This document shows positions 33,701 to 39,690 of a DNA stretch of 64,000 bases, one piece after another. Source of the stretch: Heliocidaris erythrogramma. Its lineage: Eukaryota; Echinodermata; Echinoidea; Camarodonta; Echinometridae. The notes under the pieces were generated by a model. That model did not search any database, was not told the origin of the DNA, and was given only the letters and a program-made list of their open reading frames with translations. The DNA is taken from NCBI GenBank assembly GCA_025617745.1, contig CM046857.1, forward strand, positions 28,366,094 through 28,430,093, read 5' to 3'. The number at the start of each line of letters is the position of its first letter. Within the stretch, counting starts at the first letter, position 1. Made by a program: the position numbers and the translations under genes.

Positions 33701-35925
33701 GAGAGAATTATCTTTGATGGGCCATCAATGGGCCCATGCGATTCCTAAAGTGGGATTTGTTTATATTTAAACCAAACATTTTATACAAATTTTCTGATTT
33801 AGAGAATGCCTAGAGACATTTGTACCAAATATACAGTGTACAAAGTACTCTCTTATTTTTTATGCTGCTGATGAATGATTCCCTCTTCATACAAATCACT
33901 ATTCAACTTAAAGGAGAATGAAACTCAACAAACAGCTGATAATCATGTGGGAAAATTGTCAGCCTGTTCAAAATATCTTGAAAATACTCCTATTTGATTA
34001 CTCAGTAATGAGAACAATCTCTCTAAAGTTTGCAGATTCCTTGCTAGATATTATCCCATGGGGGCTGCAATTTTTTTGTAAACTGTGATGTCATAGTAGT
34101 AGTGTCCATTTACCTGTACACAATGGATATGATGTTGCATAATGAATAGCTATTGTACAACTATAAAGCCACCAATCCAAAATGGCAGCCATCTTGGTAC
34201 CCTCATTGTCTCGCACATATCTCGCACATGTCTTTGTCACTTCTTTGAAGAATTGACAAACCTTTGTGTGAACAAACAACAACTCGTGCATGCCAAATCC
34301 TGCTTAACACACGAAACAGCTGAACCAAATATCTTGAGACAAATAGGTTATATGACAGGATAGAAGTATCTTCATTTGAATGTACATGACAATGTTTATT
34401 ATAAGAAGATCCAATGTCACGCATTCCACAAGTGGTCATGAGTGTCATCGCAGCTAGTGTACAGGTCAGTGGGTATTTCACAATTACCTTGTAAAGAAAA
34501 AGACAGGCCTCATGGGATAATGTCTAGCAAGGAAAATGCAACTTTTTGAAACACTGTTTTCCTTCTTGAATTATCAAATAGAGGTAATTTCAAGATATTT
34601 GTATTGGGTAGACAATTATCTACATGATTATAGGTTAATGTTTGTTACCTTTCATTCCCCTTTAATGTTAGCAGTCGAACGCTTTCGGGATGGTATGGTC
34701 AATAAAGCGGAAGGTATGGTAAAGCGTCTGCCTGTCGAACCAAAGATAATGGGTTCGAATCCACCCCGGGCGGATGACTGAAGCCTACGTTGTGTGGTAA
34801 CGTGCCCCTCCCTTGTTTCATAGACGCATGCTATGTTACAGTGGAAAACACTCCGTCCCTTGGATAGGACGTTTACTGGAGGTCCCGTGTAGAGGACAGT
34901 CACCACCTTAAGAACCCACTGCACTATTCAAATAAGAGTAGGGGGAAACCCCTGTGTAGTGGGCCCACACATCCAAATCAGTTATATCGGATGGAGAGAC
35001 CTAAGGGTTACAGTGAATTAGTTCGCCTTTCCCCTCCCAGTCACAGGTGACGCCAAATACTTAATATATAATAATAATTATTATTATAATTATAATAAAT
35101 ATAAAAATATTAATAATATTATAAAAAGGATCATTTACAGTTACAACAAAGTACAATGATTAAACTGAGTAAACATTACGAAAGTAATGTTTGCTTGAAT
35201 TGTCATCTTACGCAACTGTATAAAGTTACATGCATTGTTGATTATTCGCCGTTACAAAGTTCAAAGATAAATGCAGTAAACATCACAAAACGTTTCATTT
35301 TCTCTTCCATTTCCTTGTCTTATAATACACCTGAACATGAATGATAATACTAATTTGCCAAATATGTTATTGTCATCAGTGATCTATATTTTATATCAGC
35401 AATATCTGCAGATTGTTAGTGTTCGTTTGGCATCTAAATTAAAAATAGCTTTGTAAATCCTGAAAGCGGAAAAAATTGAAATGATAATGTAGATCTTGGC
35501 CTACTGTATTCCTATGAATGGTGCTTTTTTAATTTGATCCTAAATACATTATTATTAAGACGTATCAATTTAATTTGAGGCCAAAATATAAAATAAAGGG
35601 TTTTCAACCTGAACTTGTGACCCTTTAACCTAAATTAACGTTTTACTGTATGGAGATGGAACATCAAATGACCCTTGACTGATTATCAAAGTAATGGAAC
35701 TGTCACTATATTCCAGATTATGTGTTAAAATTAGCATTGCCTTACCTGTATGGCCTGAACCAATTCATCATTCTCCTCCAGACCCTCATCAATAGCAACT
35801 ATCACATTGGTATATCCACCATTCTCAAGAACTATAGATGATTGGGATGTAATTGCCCTTATCTCCGGCATCATCATCAAAGACACAAAAAATATTAAAA
35901 CTTGGGCGTAACCCTTAAGCGCCAT
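4856..35925 (-). CDS. CLCA: CLCA-family calcium-activated chloride channel regulator, 14 exons, 3' end missing
   Basis: Joining 14 exons (35746-35925, 30443-30734, 18956-19088, 18329-18503, 18000-18132, 17440-17564, 16599-16823, 12894-13080, 12482-12594, 11618-11744, 10792-10907, 8746-9037, 6879-7073, 4856-5107) gives one open frame of 848 codons, with GT/AG at every junction and matching phases. Order of domains: signal peptide (about 1-24); CLCA N-terminal metalloprotease domain with the zinc motif HEWGH at 163-167; cysteine-rich part (203-288); VWA domain (about 334-484) with a complete MIDAS (D340, S342, S344, T410, D441); beta-sandwich region (about 485-764); start of a fibronectin-III domain (about 790-848). 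Family members are secreted, self-cleaving proteins that modulate calcium-activated chloride conductance and mucus. Human CLCA1 has 914 residues, so roughly 80-100 C-terminal residues are missing here. Function in this animal is inferred from the family. Confidence 0.93.
5232..5660 (+). repeat. Degenerate tandem array of a TTTGGTCTAAT phrase
   Basis: At least 18 imperfect copies of the phrase CATTTGGTCTAATTA, spaced about 15-22 bases, fill this CLCA intron. The first 107 bases are bracketed by short inverted sequences (GGAAGATGTGTTTATT at 5236 and AATAAACATATCTTCC at 5324). The array has no inverted partner elsewhere in the window, unlike the other phrase arrays. Confidence 0.75.
6450..6610 (+). 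mobile_element. SINE 3' fragment
   Basis: The block TCCACCCAGATGAAGTAAATG followed by GGTACCCGG and GCTAAAGCCGGGGTAATAAT resembles the body of tRNA-derived SINEs that recur in echinoderm and other marine invertebrate genomes. It lacks a tRNA head and is truncated. Identity rests on remembered similarity. Confidence 0.5.
6719..6782. repeat. (AT)n-(T)n-(G)n microsatellite
   Basis: About 13 AT repeats pass directly into a run of about 24 T and then 12 G. Likely the degenerate tail of a retroelement. Confidence 0.9.
6879..7073 (-). CDS. CLCA: CLCA exon 13: DGVYS block
   Basis: Residues 700-764 plus one base. Contains ADITANDGVYSRSFTEYD (human KDDGVYSRYFTTYD) and a glycine/serine-rich loop. Acceptor CGTACAG|GA, donor ATAG|GTATGG, phase 1. 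Confidence 0.93.
7150..7292 (+). mobile_element. Decayed tRNA-derived SINE
   Basis: A tRNA-like head (GGTTAAGCGCTTGAG, with a weak B box GGTGCGATCCC) is followed by the body motif GAGCAAGGCCTTATTTACAT and CACTCGACCAAGGTG. It resembles the same SINE body type as the fragment at 6450-6610. It lies in the intron between CLCA exons 13 and 12. Confidence 0.5.
8100..8669. mobile_element. GC-rich non-autonomous DNA transposon
   Basis: The ends GACCCCGTTTACAGTG and its inverted partner (CTTTAAACGGGGTC) bracket 570 bp that are much more GC-rich than the surroundings. GGCCGAGGCCGG motifs and the phrase GCGTTTACAGTGAA recur internally, so the element is built of repeated copies of its own terminus. No transposase is seen and the target duplication is not clear. 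It lies in the CLCA intron between exons 13 and 12. Confidence 0.7.
8746..9037 (-). CDS. CLCA: CLCA exon 12: second beta-sandwich domain
   Basis: Residues 603-699 plus one base. It begins NGKWSYSI (human GTWKYSL) and ends VVFSLLDNGAG (human VTLELLDNGAG). Contains the family block ALVTYAEVTQGPSPVLNATV. Acceptor TTTAAACAG|AAT, donor GCAG|GTAAGG, phase 1. Confidence 0.93.
9735..9815 (-). mobile_element. tRNA-like sequence (SINE head or pseudo-tRNA)
   Basis: On the minus strand this reads GGTTTAGTGGTTAAGGC (A-box type) and, 34 bases on, GGATTCGATTCCCGG (B-box type). The middle cannot form a proper anticodon arm, so this is a tRNA-derived SINE head or pseudogene rather than a working tRNA. Confidence 0.5.
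10508..10657. mobile_element. Short MITE with CTAAAGGGTACATTAGG ends
   Basis: The left end CTAAAGGGTACATTAGGAGG and the right end, inverted, CTAAAGGGTACATTAGGTGG are nearly identical over about 17 bp. Internal copies of CTACCTAATGTG add to the symmetry. It sits in a TATATA-rich intron 120 bp from CLCA exon 11. Confidence 0.65.
10792..10907 (-). CDS. CLCA: CLCA exon 11: beta-sandwich region
   Basis: Residues 564-602. Moderately conserved (VTVTITKPDM, then KVINILIEGRAE). It is supported mainly by phase and by its place between two well-conserved exons. Acceptor TCACTAG|GT, donor GAG|GTAATT, phase 0. Confidence 0.83.
11618..11744 (-). CDS. CLCA: CLCA exon 10: beta-sandwich region
   Basis: Residues 522-563 plus one base. 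The block NGSFNIDPSVGTGTQFIVTY aligns with NGTVIVDSTVGKDTLFLITW of human CLCA1. Acceptor ATTTAG|ATC, donor TCAG|GTAATC, phase 1. Confidence 0.87.
12482..12594 (-). CDS. CLCA: CLCA exon 9: VWA end and linker
   Basis: Residues 484-521, starting GGSSFSYGDND and ending SKKRVQ. It corresponds to the end of the VWA fold (TGGLQTYASD in human CLCA1). Acceptor TTGATAG|GT, donor CAG|GTAATT, phase 0. Confidence 0.87.
12894..13080 (-). CDS. CLCA: CLCA exon 8: VWA domain, DGDD loop
   Basis: Residues 422-483 plus one base. Contains ADILLLSDGDDSSF; D441 is the last MIDAS ligand. The acceptor was placed at ATCAAG|GTGTTG because it keeps phase 0 and gives the best length match to CLCA1; upstream acceptors at TTTCAG or GACAG would insert 8 or 10 residues and cannot be excluded. 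Donor ACAG|GTAACA, phase 1. Confidence 0.88.
13187..13800 (+). repeat. Degenerate repeat, about 150-190 bp period
   Basis: The phrase 'TTTGGTTGCAATAGGATTAA' followed by a GAAGTTATTTGTCA-AAGAGAG type block recurs about four times with heavy divergence (near 13200, 13390, 13530, 13710), with TGACCT motifs between. It ends at a C run at 13810-13827. Confidence 0.45.
14319..14745 (+). repeat. Left phrase array of foldback A
   Basis: About 25 imperfect units of GGAAAATTACCCCC or GGACAATTACCCCCAA, with occasional long C runs. The 158-codon open frame across it is a low-complexity translation of the repeat and not a gene. Confidence 0.85.
15990..16160 (-). repeat. Right phrase array of foldback A (inverted)
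   Basis: About 9 units of GGGGGTAATTTTCCGG or GGGGGTAATTGTCCTT, the reverse complement of the units at 14319-14745. It is shorter than the left arm. Confidence 0.85.
16599..16823 (-). CDS. CLCA: CLCA exon 7: VWA domain middle
   Basis: Residues 347-421. Contains GTWVGIVTFAGSASIRH, matching VGMVTFDSAAH in human CLCA1, and GSTCIGCGL with the MIDAS threonine T410. Acceptor ATTCTAG|AGT, donor GAG|GTACAT, phase 0. The next intron (13081-16598) holds the foldback element at 13838-16392. Confidence 0.9.
17047..17245 (+). repeat. ATA/ATG-rich degenerate trinucleotide repeat
   Basis: An impure microsatellite dominated by ATAATGATAATA units, 195 bp from CLCA exon 6. It produces isoleucine- and methionine-rich open frames that are not genes. 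Confidence 0.85.
17440..17564 (-). CDS. CLCA: CLCA exon 6: VWA domain start with MIDAS DTSGS
   Basis: Residues 305-346. A linker (PPSDLSDTD) leads to the first VWA strand RIVLVIDTSGSMN. D340, S342 and S344 are the DxSxS metal-binding residues. Acceptor TTCCAG|AC, donor AAT|GTAAGT, phase 0. Confidence 0.95.
18000..18132 (-). CDS. CLCA: CLCA exon 5: end of the CLCA_N domain
   Basis: Residues 261-304 plus one base. Contains VVNFCDND, NREAPNKQNRLCD and SAWEIM; the REAPNKQN block is highly characteristic of CLCA proteins (EAPNKQNQKC in human CLCA1). Acceptor TTACAG|GTC, donor AAAG|GTATCA, phase 1. Confidence 0.93.
18329..18503 (-). CDS. CLCA: CLCA exon 4: cysteine-rich region
   Basis: Residues 202-260. 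Three cysteines (203, 224, 236) and the ending SIMFGQLKFDN match the CLCA segment after the zinc motif, where human CLCA1 has ASIMFAQHVDSI. Acceptor GACAG|C, donor AAC|GTGAGT, phase 0. Confidence 0.9.
18956..19088 (-). CDS. CLCA: CLCA exon 3: zinc-binding HEWGH motif
   Basis: Residues 158-201 plus two bases. It carries GRVLVHEWGHLRWGLFNEY, the zinc-binding and catalytic region: H163, E164 and H167 are intact. The family motif is HExxHxxxGxxDE; here the acidic residue before the final Glu is Asn174. Acceptor GCTGCAG|GG completes a glycine begun in exon 2. Donor AC|GTAAGT, phase 2. Confidence 0.93.
19159..19818. mobile_element. TGTGACCC MITE, copy 1
   Basis: A 660-bp element with inverted ends TGTGACCCGACGCCTCAAAA and (inverted) TGTGACACGCCTGAAAAC, both followed by CTACAATAAGTCGC. 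TA dinucleotides flank both ends (19157-19158 and 19819-19820), as for Tc1/mariner-type insertion. It begins 71 bp from CLCA exon 3, inside intron 2. A related copy is at 53363-54028. Confidence 0.75.
20180..20320 (+). mobile_element. Probable LINE 3' tail
   Basis: AT-rich sequence ending GAGAAATGCAGAAATAAATC followed by a degenerate AAATCAAATC tail. It resembles LINE 3' ends; similar tails occur at 40905-40940 and 41040-41070. No coding part is attached. Confidence 0.35.
21173..22744. mobile_element. Foldback element B: GGTCCGATAG phrase arms
   Basis: The arms 21190-21540 and about 22470-22720 are inverted copies made of phrases such as GAAGGTCCGATAGTTAG and GAAGGTTCGATAGACCG. The order of variant phrases is conserved between the arms, so each arm was inherited as a unit. 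The palindrome starts with CCCTATAGC and ends with GCTATAGGG. An identical 16-bp sequence, GGGACAAACGGTTACA, lies in direct orientation outside both ends (21173-21188 and 22729-22744). The interior holds a nested hAT-like MITE (21589-21903) and no recognisable gene. It lies in CLCA intron 2. Confidence 0.8.
21589..21903. mobile_element. hAT-like MITE nested in foldback B
   Basis: Ends CAGGTGCGGATCCAGG and CCTGGATCCGCCAATG, with C/G runs and a GGGGGCACAAAAATGAAA block. The flanks GGGTAATG and GGGTAATA form a near-perfect 8-bp target duplication. The same family as 31786-31935 and 38931-39182. Confidence 0.7.
22745..23190 (+). repeat. Left phrase array of foldback C
   Basis: About 9 short units (CCGAAGGTTCGTTTTT type), then about 11 long units of 26-27 bp (GGGTTCGTATTTCCGAAAAT plus GAAAAA). 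Confidence 0.9.
23335..23485 (+). repeat. ATT microsatellite
   Basis: Impure (ATT)n with ATC and ATA variants, inside foldback C. Confidence 0.9.
24343..24472. mobile_element. 130-bp MITE with TTACAGA ends
   Basis: TTACAGAGTTTGGCCAACTC at the left and, inverted, TTACAGACTTCGGCCAACTC at the right. Too short to code. It lies within foldback C. Confidence 0.65.
24755..24965 (+). repeat. ATA/ATG microsatellite
   Basis: Impure AATAATAATG repeat of about 210 bp; isoleucine-rich open frames over it are artefacts. Confidence 0.9.
25000..26075. other. Unrecognised interior of foldback C
   Basis: About 1.1 kb of AT-rich DNA with stops in all frames and no motif recognised. Two loosely similar stretches (near 25115-25180 and 25650-25760, with AAATCATTGA-CATGTT and AACTTTGC blocks) hint at an old internal duplication. 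Confidence 0.4.
26506..26754. mobile_element. C-run MITE with GTGGCGTAGCTAG end
   Basis: The left end CAGTGGCGTAGCTAGAG pairs imperfectly with GTTGCTACACCTTTG at the right; an 18-base C run lies near the right end. Abuts the right array of foldback C. Confidence 0.45.
26777..27281 (-). repeat. Right phrase array of foldback C (inverted)
   Basis: Reverse-complement copies of the same units, long ones first (26790-27080) and short ones toward the outer end (27080-27281). The 203-codon open frame here (FSEIRTLFHFRKYEP type) is translated repeat and not a gene. Confidence 0.9.
27300..29700 (+). mobile_element. RTE-like LINE, internally deleted and frameshifted
   Basis: An endonuclease-reverse transcriptase remnant in CLCA intron 2, antisense to the host gene. 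Endonuclease motifs: GTWNVRTLYQ (about 27510), VMGDLNAKVG (27915), NKIDYIM (28125) and GSDHQLVLAK (28205). Reverse transcriptase motifs: DGKAPGFDSIS (28910), NYRGISLLSHAGKI (29090), SQAGFRPERSTIDQ (29190) and CYVDFEKAFDSIW (29300), which holds the first catalytic Asp. Frameshifts near 27583, 28830, 29010 and 29400 and a stop at 27642 break the frame. The sequence jumps from just after VGVRQ (about 29470) to the C-terminal tail EGRICGKRPRGRP (29505), so the YADD box and thumb are missing. Clade assignment is from motif style. Confidence 0.85.
27782..28860 (+). pseudogene. LINE endonuclease domain and linker (largest intact frame)
   Basis: A 363-codon open piece of the LINE polyprotein. It begins inside the exonuclease-endonuclease-phosphatase fold (GDLNAKVG; IDYI; SDHQL with the catalytic Asp-His pair) and runs through the basic linker toward reverse transcriptase, ending in a frameshift. 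It is a fragment and has no start codon of its own: the first Met is internal to the ancestral protein. Confidence 0.85.
30443..30734 (-). CDS. CLCA: CLCA exon 2: metalloprotease domain, first part
   Basis: Residues 61-157 plus one base. It contains the CLCA signature VYFKNITILIPSNW and the YTQQVQGCGKPGTYIHF block that precedes the zinc site. Acceptor TCAAAG|CGG in phase 0 joins exon 1 exactly where human CLCA1 continues. Donor TTAG|GTAATA, phase 1. Separated from exon 3 by an 11.4-kb intron full of transposons. Confidence 0.92.
31786..31935. mobile_element. hAT-like C-run MITE
   Basis: Ends CAGGGGCGGATCAAGGG and CCGATCCGCCCCTG, 150 bp, inserted in an ATTATC-rich stretch with 7 of 8 matching flanking bases. 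A related C/G-run stretch continues to about 32075. Lies in CLCA intron 1. Confidence 0.65.
33250..33375 (-). mobile_element. C-run repeat fragment ending GATCCGCCACTG
   Basis: The right terminus (TTGATCCGCCACTG) belongs to the same hAT-like family. The body matches 700-800. The left end was not found. Confidence 0.5.
33912..34661. mobile_element. TTAA-flanked MITE, 750 bp
   Basis: The left terminus AGGAGAATGAAACTCAACAA and the right terminus, inverted, AGGGGAATGAAAGGTAACAA start about 160 bp of alignable inverted repeat (shared blocks include CAAATATCTTGAAA and CCTTGCTAGA-ATTATCCCATG). TTAA lies at both edges (33908-33911 and 34662-34665), as for piggyBac or Kolobok-type targets. No transposase. 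In CLCA intron 1. Confidence 0.8.
34685..35050 (+). mobile_element. tRNA-derived SINE
   Basis: Begins with a tRNA-like head (GGTAAAGCGTCTGCCTG; B box GGGTTCGAATCC), then a body with GGACGTTTACTGGAGGTCCC and AAGAACCCACTGCACTATTC, and ends in an AT-rich tail with ATAATAATTATTATT units (35065-35120). The body motifs resemble widespread deuterostome SINEs. Starts 20 bp after the TTAA MITE. Confidence 0.7.
35746..35925 (-). CDS. CLCA: CLCA exon 1: signal peptide and start of CLCA_N
   Basis: Sixty codons. The start chosen, at 35925, has the context AAAATGG and opens a typical signal peptide (MALKGYAQVLIFFVSL, cleavage likely after EIRA). An upstream in-frame ATG at 35976 would add 17 charged residues before the hydrophobic core and is less likely. 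The mature start, with NGGYTNVIVAID, matches the first strand of CLCA proteins. Donor CAG|GTAAGG, phase 0. Confidence 0.9.
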
Positions 35926-36302
35926 TTTGGATTTTTGTCTTAGCTTATCGGCATCTAAACGGCGTACAAAATTCACGCTTGTGCGGATCCCAAGAGCAAT
36001 ACAGAAGAATCACAGTGCGGTCTGATAATATATCACAACTTCGAGACTTCAGATGTGTTGAATTTACAGCTTTTGTTCGCATGATTAATGTATAAAAATC
36101 CACGACCAAGTGCATCGAACGTAGCTTGCATAGGAATCGCACGTGCACATGGCGCACATAATGGGAACTTGATTGCTGCCTTGTACGCGTTAGAATCTTG
36201 ATTATTTCAGACACTAGTGTAGCTTCTGATATACGGCACGCTTGGGAACCTTTAGAAATACACTGGGTTTTGTCGTCAGGCATACAGCATTATATGCTCA
36301 TC

Positions 36303-36339
<37 letters not shown>

Positions 36340-37320
36340 TTTGTCACCTTCTGCCCCCCCCCCCCTCCCCCCGAAAAAAAAAATTCTCTTTCTCTCTCTT
36401 CTCTCTCTCTCTCCCTTTTTCTCTCTCTCTCTCTAATGTTATTCCACAAGTCAACTTACATTACTTATTGCCGAAATGTTAATGTAAGTAAAGAAGAAGT
36501 TATAATTATGTCAAACTTTAAATTCATTGTCTATATACATATTCATGTGTACAACCTAAATACATAGTGTCAACGATGGTCCTGTAAGATTTAACTGTTG
36601 TCTAGATATGACTCTTGGACAATGACATTATAGCTTGCGTTCACATAAAATTTTACAAATATTAGGAAATTTCTTCCACACCATCCCCGAGTTCTCTTTG
36701 AACTTGAAATTATACATATTTTAAGCAACCTTGGAATCGTGGAATTTCGCGGTTTCCTAAAATTTCGCCCTCCGCTTCTCATAATCTTCAATTCATTAAA
36801 AAGACGTCTTTAGATTCACGATATTAATCAACCTGACAGCAAGCATAGTGTCTTTCATTCTTTAAAGGTAGTGAATACTTCTGCGTTAATTTCTGAATTA
36901 TGTTATGCAAACAGCAATCATTGAGCAGAAACAAGATCATGACAAGCACTCTCTGCGTCAATAGAGTGATAGAATCAGGTGCCAAAGGTTACAGTTCTTT
37001 TGTGTCGTTGACAAAGAAAACTTCGACTTTGGGCGTTACAATCCGACGATCGATCTTTGTGATATTTTTTTGCATTGTCAAAGCACAGGCCATTCTTTGA
37101 AGGATTTACAAGGTTGTGCCGATTCGTGCAGGGTACACACAAATAATTCGGGACCCCATTCGCTCGCGTGTTTAATCGATAGTGATAAAAGAAAAATCAT
37201 ATTTTGATGACTTAAAGTTGGAGTTCATTTTTGTTTTTTTTTTCAGAGTAGAGAAAAGATATGAAACTCTCTTAAATGAGGGAAATTACTTAGGCATTTA
37301 ATCGGCTCAAACAAAATTTG
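35926..37320. other. Region upstream of CLCA; no gene seen
   Basis: Holds the presumed 5' UTR and promoter of CLCA; no TATA box or other element could be fixed. A CT-rich microsatellite lies at 36300-36440. The rest has no recognisable coding or repeat structure. Confidence 0.45.
36300..36440 (+). repeat. (CT)n microsatellite
   Basis: Two blocks of TCTCTCTC repeats separated by a C run and an A run, about 400 bp upstream of the CLCA start codon. Confidence 0.9.
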
Positions 37321-37329
37321 TTTCGATTC

Positions 37330-38387
37330 GATTGTTGGTTTGAGTTTACCTACTGATAAACATCTTAAAATAATTCAGTATGCAGATGATACTCTTCTAA
37401 CATTGAATGGATCAATAAGGGTGCATTAAACATTTTAGATGAATATAACACAATGTCGGGTTTAAAGGTTAATATACATAAGACACATGCGATATGGATT
37501 GGAGGATATAAAAACAAGAAAGATTGTGTTCTTTTGAACCGAAATCTAAATTGGGTATTCGATGATTATTTCAGATATTTAGGTATAGATTTTTGTACGG
37601 ATTTGCATAAAATGACAATTCAAATATAATATTATATTATAATAATATATATTATAATGAAAAATTTAAAGAGATTAAAAGTCAAATGACATCATGGTTA
37701 AGACGATACTTAACTGTCCTTGGAAGAGTCACAGTTGTCAAATCATTGTTGGTATCCAAATTAAACTACCTTATTCTGTCTCTCCCAAATCCAGGTGGAA
37801 ATTTTTTGAAAGATATAAACGCTCAGTTTTATAGATTTATTGGGGGGGGAGAAACCTGATAAAATAAGTAGAAATCAAATATCGCAAAGTTACTCAAACG
37901 GAGGGGTCAGAATGATAGATATAAACACACACTGCCAATCATTGAAAATCTCCTGGATTGGTTAACGGCTCAATAGATAGTAATATCCTGTGTCTTTTAC
38001 ACTTTTTTTCGCCTGGATTACAAGACTTGAAATTGTATATGTGAAATAATTATTTTCGAGAACTGGCAAGTAAAACAGAGAACCCTTTTTGGAAAGAAAT
38101 GTTCACGGCTTATAGTACACTCTTATCCATGCACTATGATACCATTTCTTGCCAACTCTTATGGAATAATGATTACATTAAAATAGGTAATACCTCAATT
38201 TATAACAAAACATTAGGTAAAAAGGGAGTCCGCTTTGTCAACGATATTTTAGAGTCAAATGGTAATTTTCTCTCTCTGAAAGACCTCCAAGAAAAGCATA
38301 ATATTCAAATAAATTTTCTGTTCCATCGTGGATTATGTGACGCAATTATACAAGAATACAAATTTACTACTTTTAGCAGGGTGCAAC
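37330..38387 (+). mobile_element. L1-like LINE fragment C, left part (RT end to C-terminus)
   Basis: Frameshifted coding remnants. GLSLPTDKHLKIIQYADDT (near 37370) carries the catalytic YADD box, followed by LKVNIHKTHAIWIGG (37465), FRYLGIDF (37575), SWLRRYLTVLGRVTVVKSLL (37695), LPNPGG..FYRFIGG (37790) and a 100-codon frame at 38099-38401 of the C-terminal region. The 5' half is absent. The protein is cut at 38387 by the hAT-like element and resumes at 41861. Confidence 0.8.
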
Positions 38388-38930
38388 CACAGAACTCCTA
38401 AAGACGTAGAAGGCTCGTGCGGGTGCGAAATTGTAGGCTTTGTTCGTACGTGCTCACGTGATATCCGCCATGTTGGTTAGTCCTTCGCTCTCCAGCTCCG
38501 GATTCATGAAGCTCGTCGCGTCAACGGCATTCATTCAGTACAAATTGTTTGATCAACACTAGGGTTATATGAAATGTTACTGAAATTGCTAGATTTTGTA
38601 AATGCTAGTATCCAAATGAACCAAGACAAAAAGAGAGGGAAGTTTCTCTCGAAATACATGAAATTGCTAGTGTTATAAAATGTTGTTTTGGGCATTTTCG
38701 TGCTTATTTGTTATTATAGAAATACAGTCATCATCCAGTCTTGTTGCTCATTTTGATAATTTTACTGCACTACATTTACTTACCATTTCAAACAACTTTG
38801 ATCACTGAAATGATTCTCATGGTTCTGGCAAATGAAAGTGGAAATTTATGTTATTGTATTCATATCCTGATGCAAGACTTCATGCTTGTAAGAGTTCGAT
38901 ATGAGGTATGCTCATTTCAGTACGTTGCAA

Positions 38931-39182
38931 CAGGGGCGTATCCAGGATTTCCCAATAGGGGGGCGCCAGGCATTATTGATCGCCGTCCTTGGGGAGGGGT
39001 CTAAGTGGAGGGGTGCCCCCTTTGGAAAATTGTTGCTTCTGAAGAAGGGCTGAAATACAAAATAATCCTATATGTGACCAATTTTGAAGCCTATATATTT
39101 AATAAACAACTTTCTTTTGCTATTTTGTTTACGACGGCCAATAGGGGGGCGCCTGTTGTGCCACCCCCTGGATACGCCACTG
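38931..39182. mobile_element. hAT-like MITE nested in the 3.47-kb element
   Basis: Ends CAGGGGCGTATCCAGG and CCTGGATACGCCACTG, with TTGCAA duplicated at both flanks (38925-38930, 39183-39188). 252 bp, no coding. Confidence 0.75.
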
Positions 39183-39399
39183 TTGCAATATATAGCCCTC
39201 ACGAAAATTCTTTGTCTTGACTTTACAGATCACTGTTATGATCCCGGGCATCTGTGATTTGTTGTCACTCTAAATAAGAACATTAAAAATACATCAAGTC
39301 CAGCGAAGTGTCACAAGTCACGACTGCCAAATTGGAAACAAAAGGTAGCTTTCGGAGAGGACTACAACTTAATCATTAATCATTAAAATGCTAATTTGA

Positions 39400-39690
39400 C
39401 AAAAATAAAGTCATTACAATTCTAATTCGAGAAAAAAAAATCGCCAGACCTCCAAAATTCGCCCAGTTGGGGGGGGGGGCGGTGTATAGGTGTCCATGCA
39501 GTTTCCCTTCATAATTCTCTGACAAGAAAAAAAAAAAAAAGGTTTCAAAAAAAAAACATTCTAAAAGGGGGGGGGGGCACAATCCACAAAAGGGATCCTC
39601 TGTGGTCAAAATGCATACTTTTCTTCCAAGGGGGGGGGGGGGGGGGGGGGCACGGGCCGGAAGTGCCCCCCGGATCCGCCAATGCTATGA
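39400..39690 (-). mobile_element. C/G-run repeat fragment ending GGATCCGCCAATG
   Basis: The right end (CCCCGGATCCGCCAATG) matches the end of 21589-21903, and the body block TTCCAAGGGGGG-GGCACGGGCCGG is shared with 21845-21880. The left terminus is not evident. Confidence 0.5.

Noticed and set aside
35945-35976. Upstream in-frame ATG as the CLCA start
   Set aside because: It would place charged residues before the signal peptide; the ATG at 35925 has better context and a normal signal peptide.
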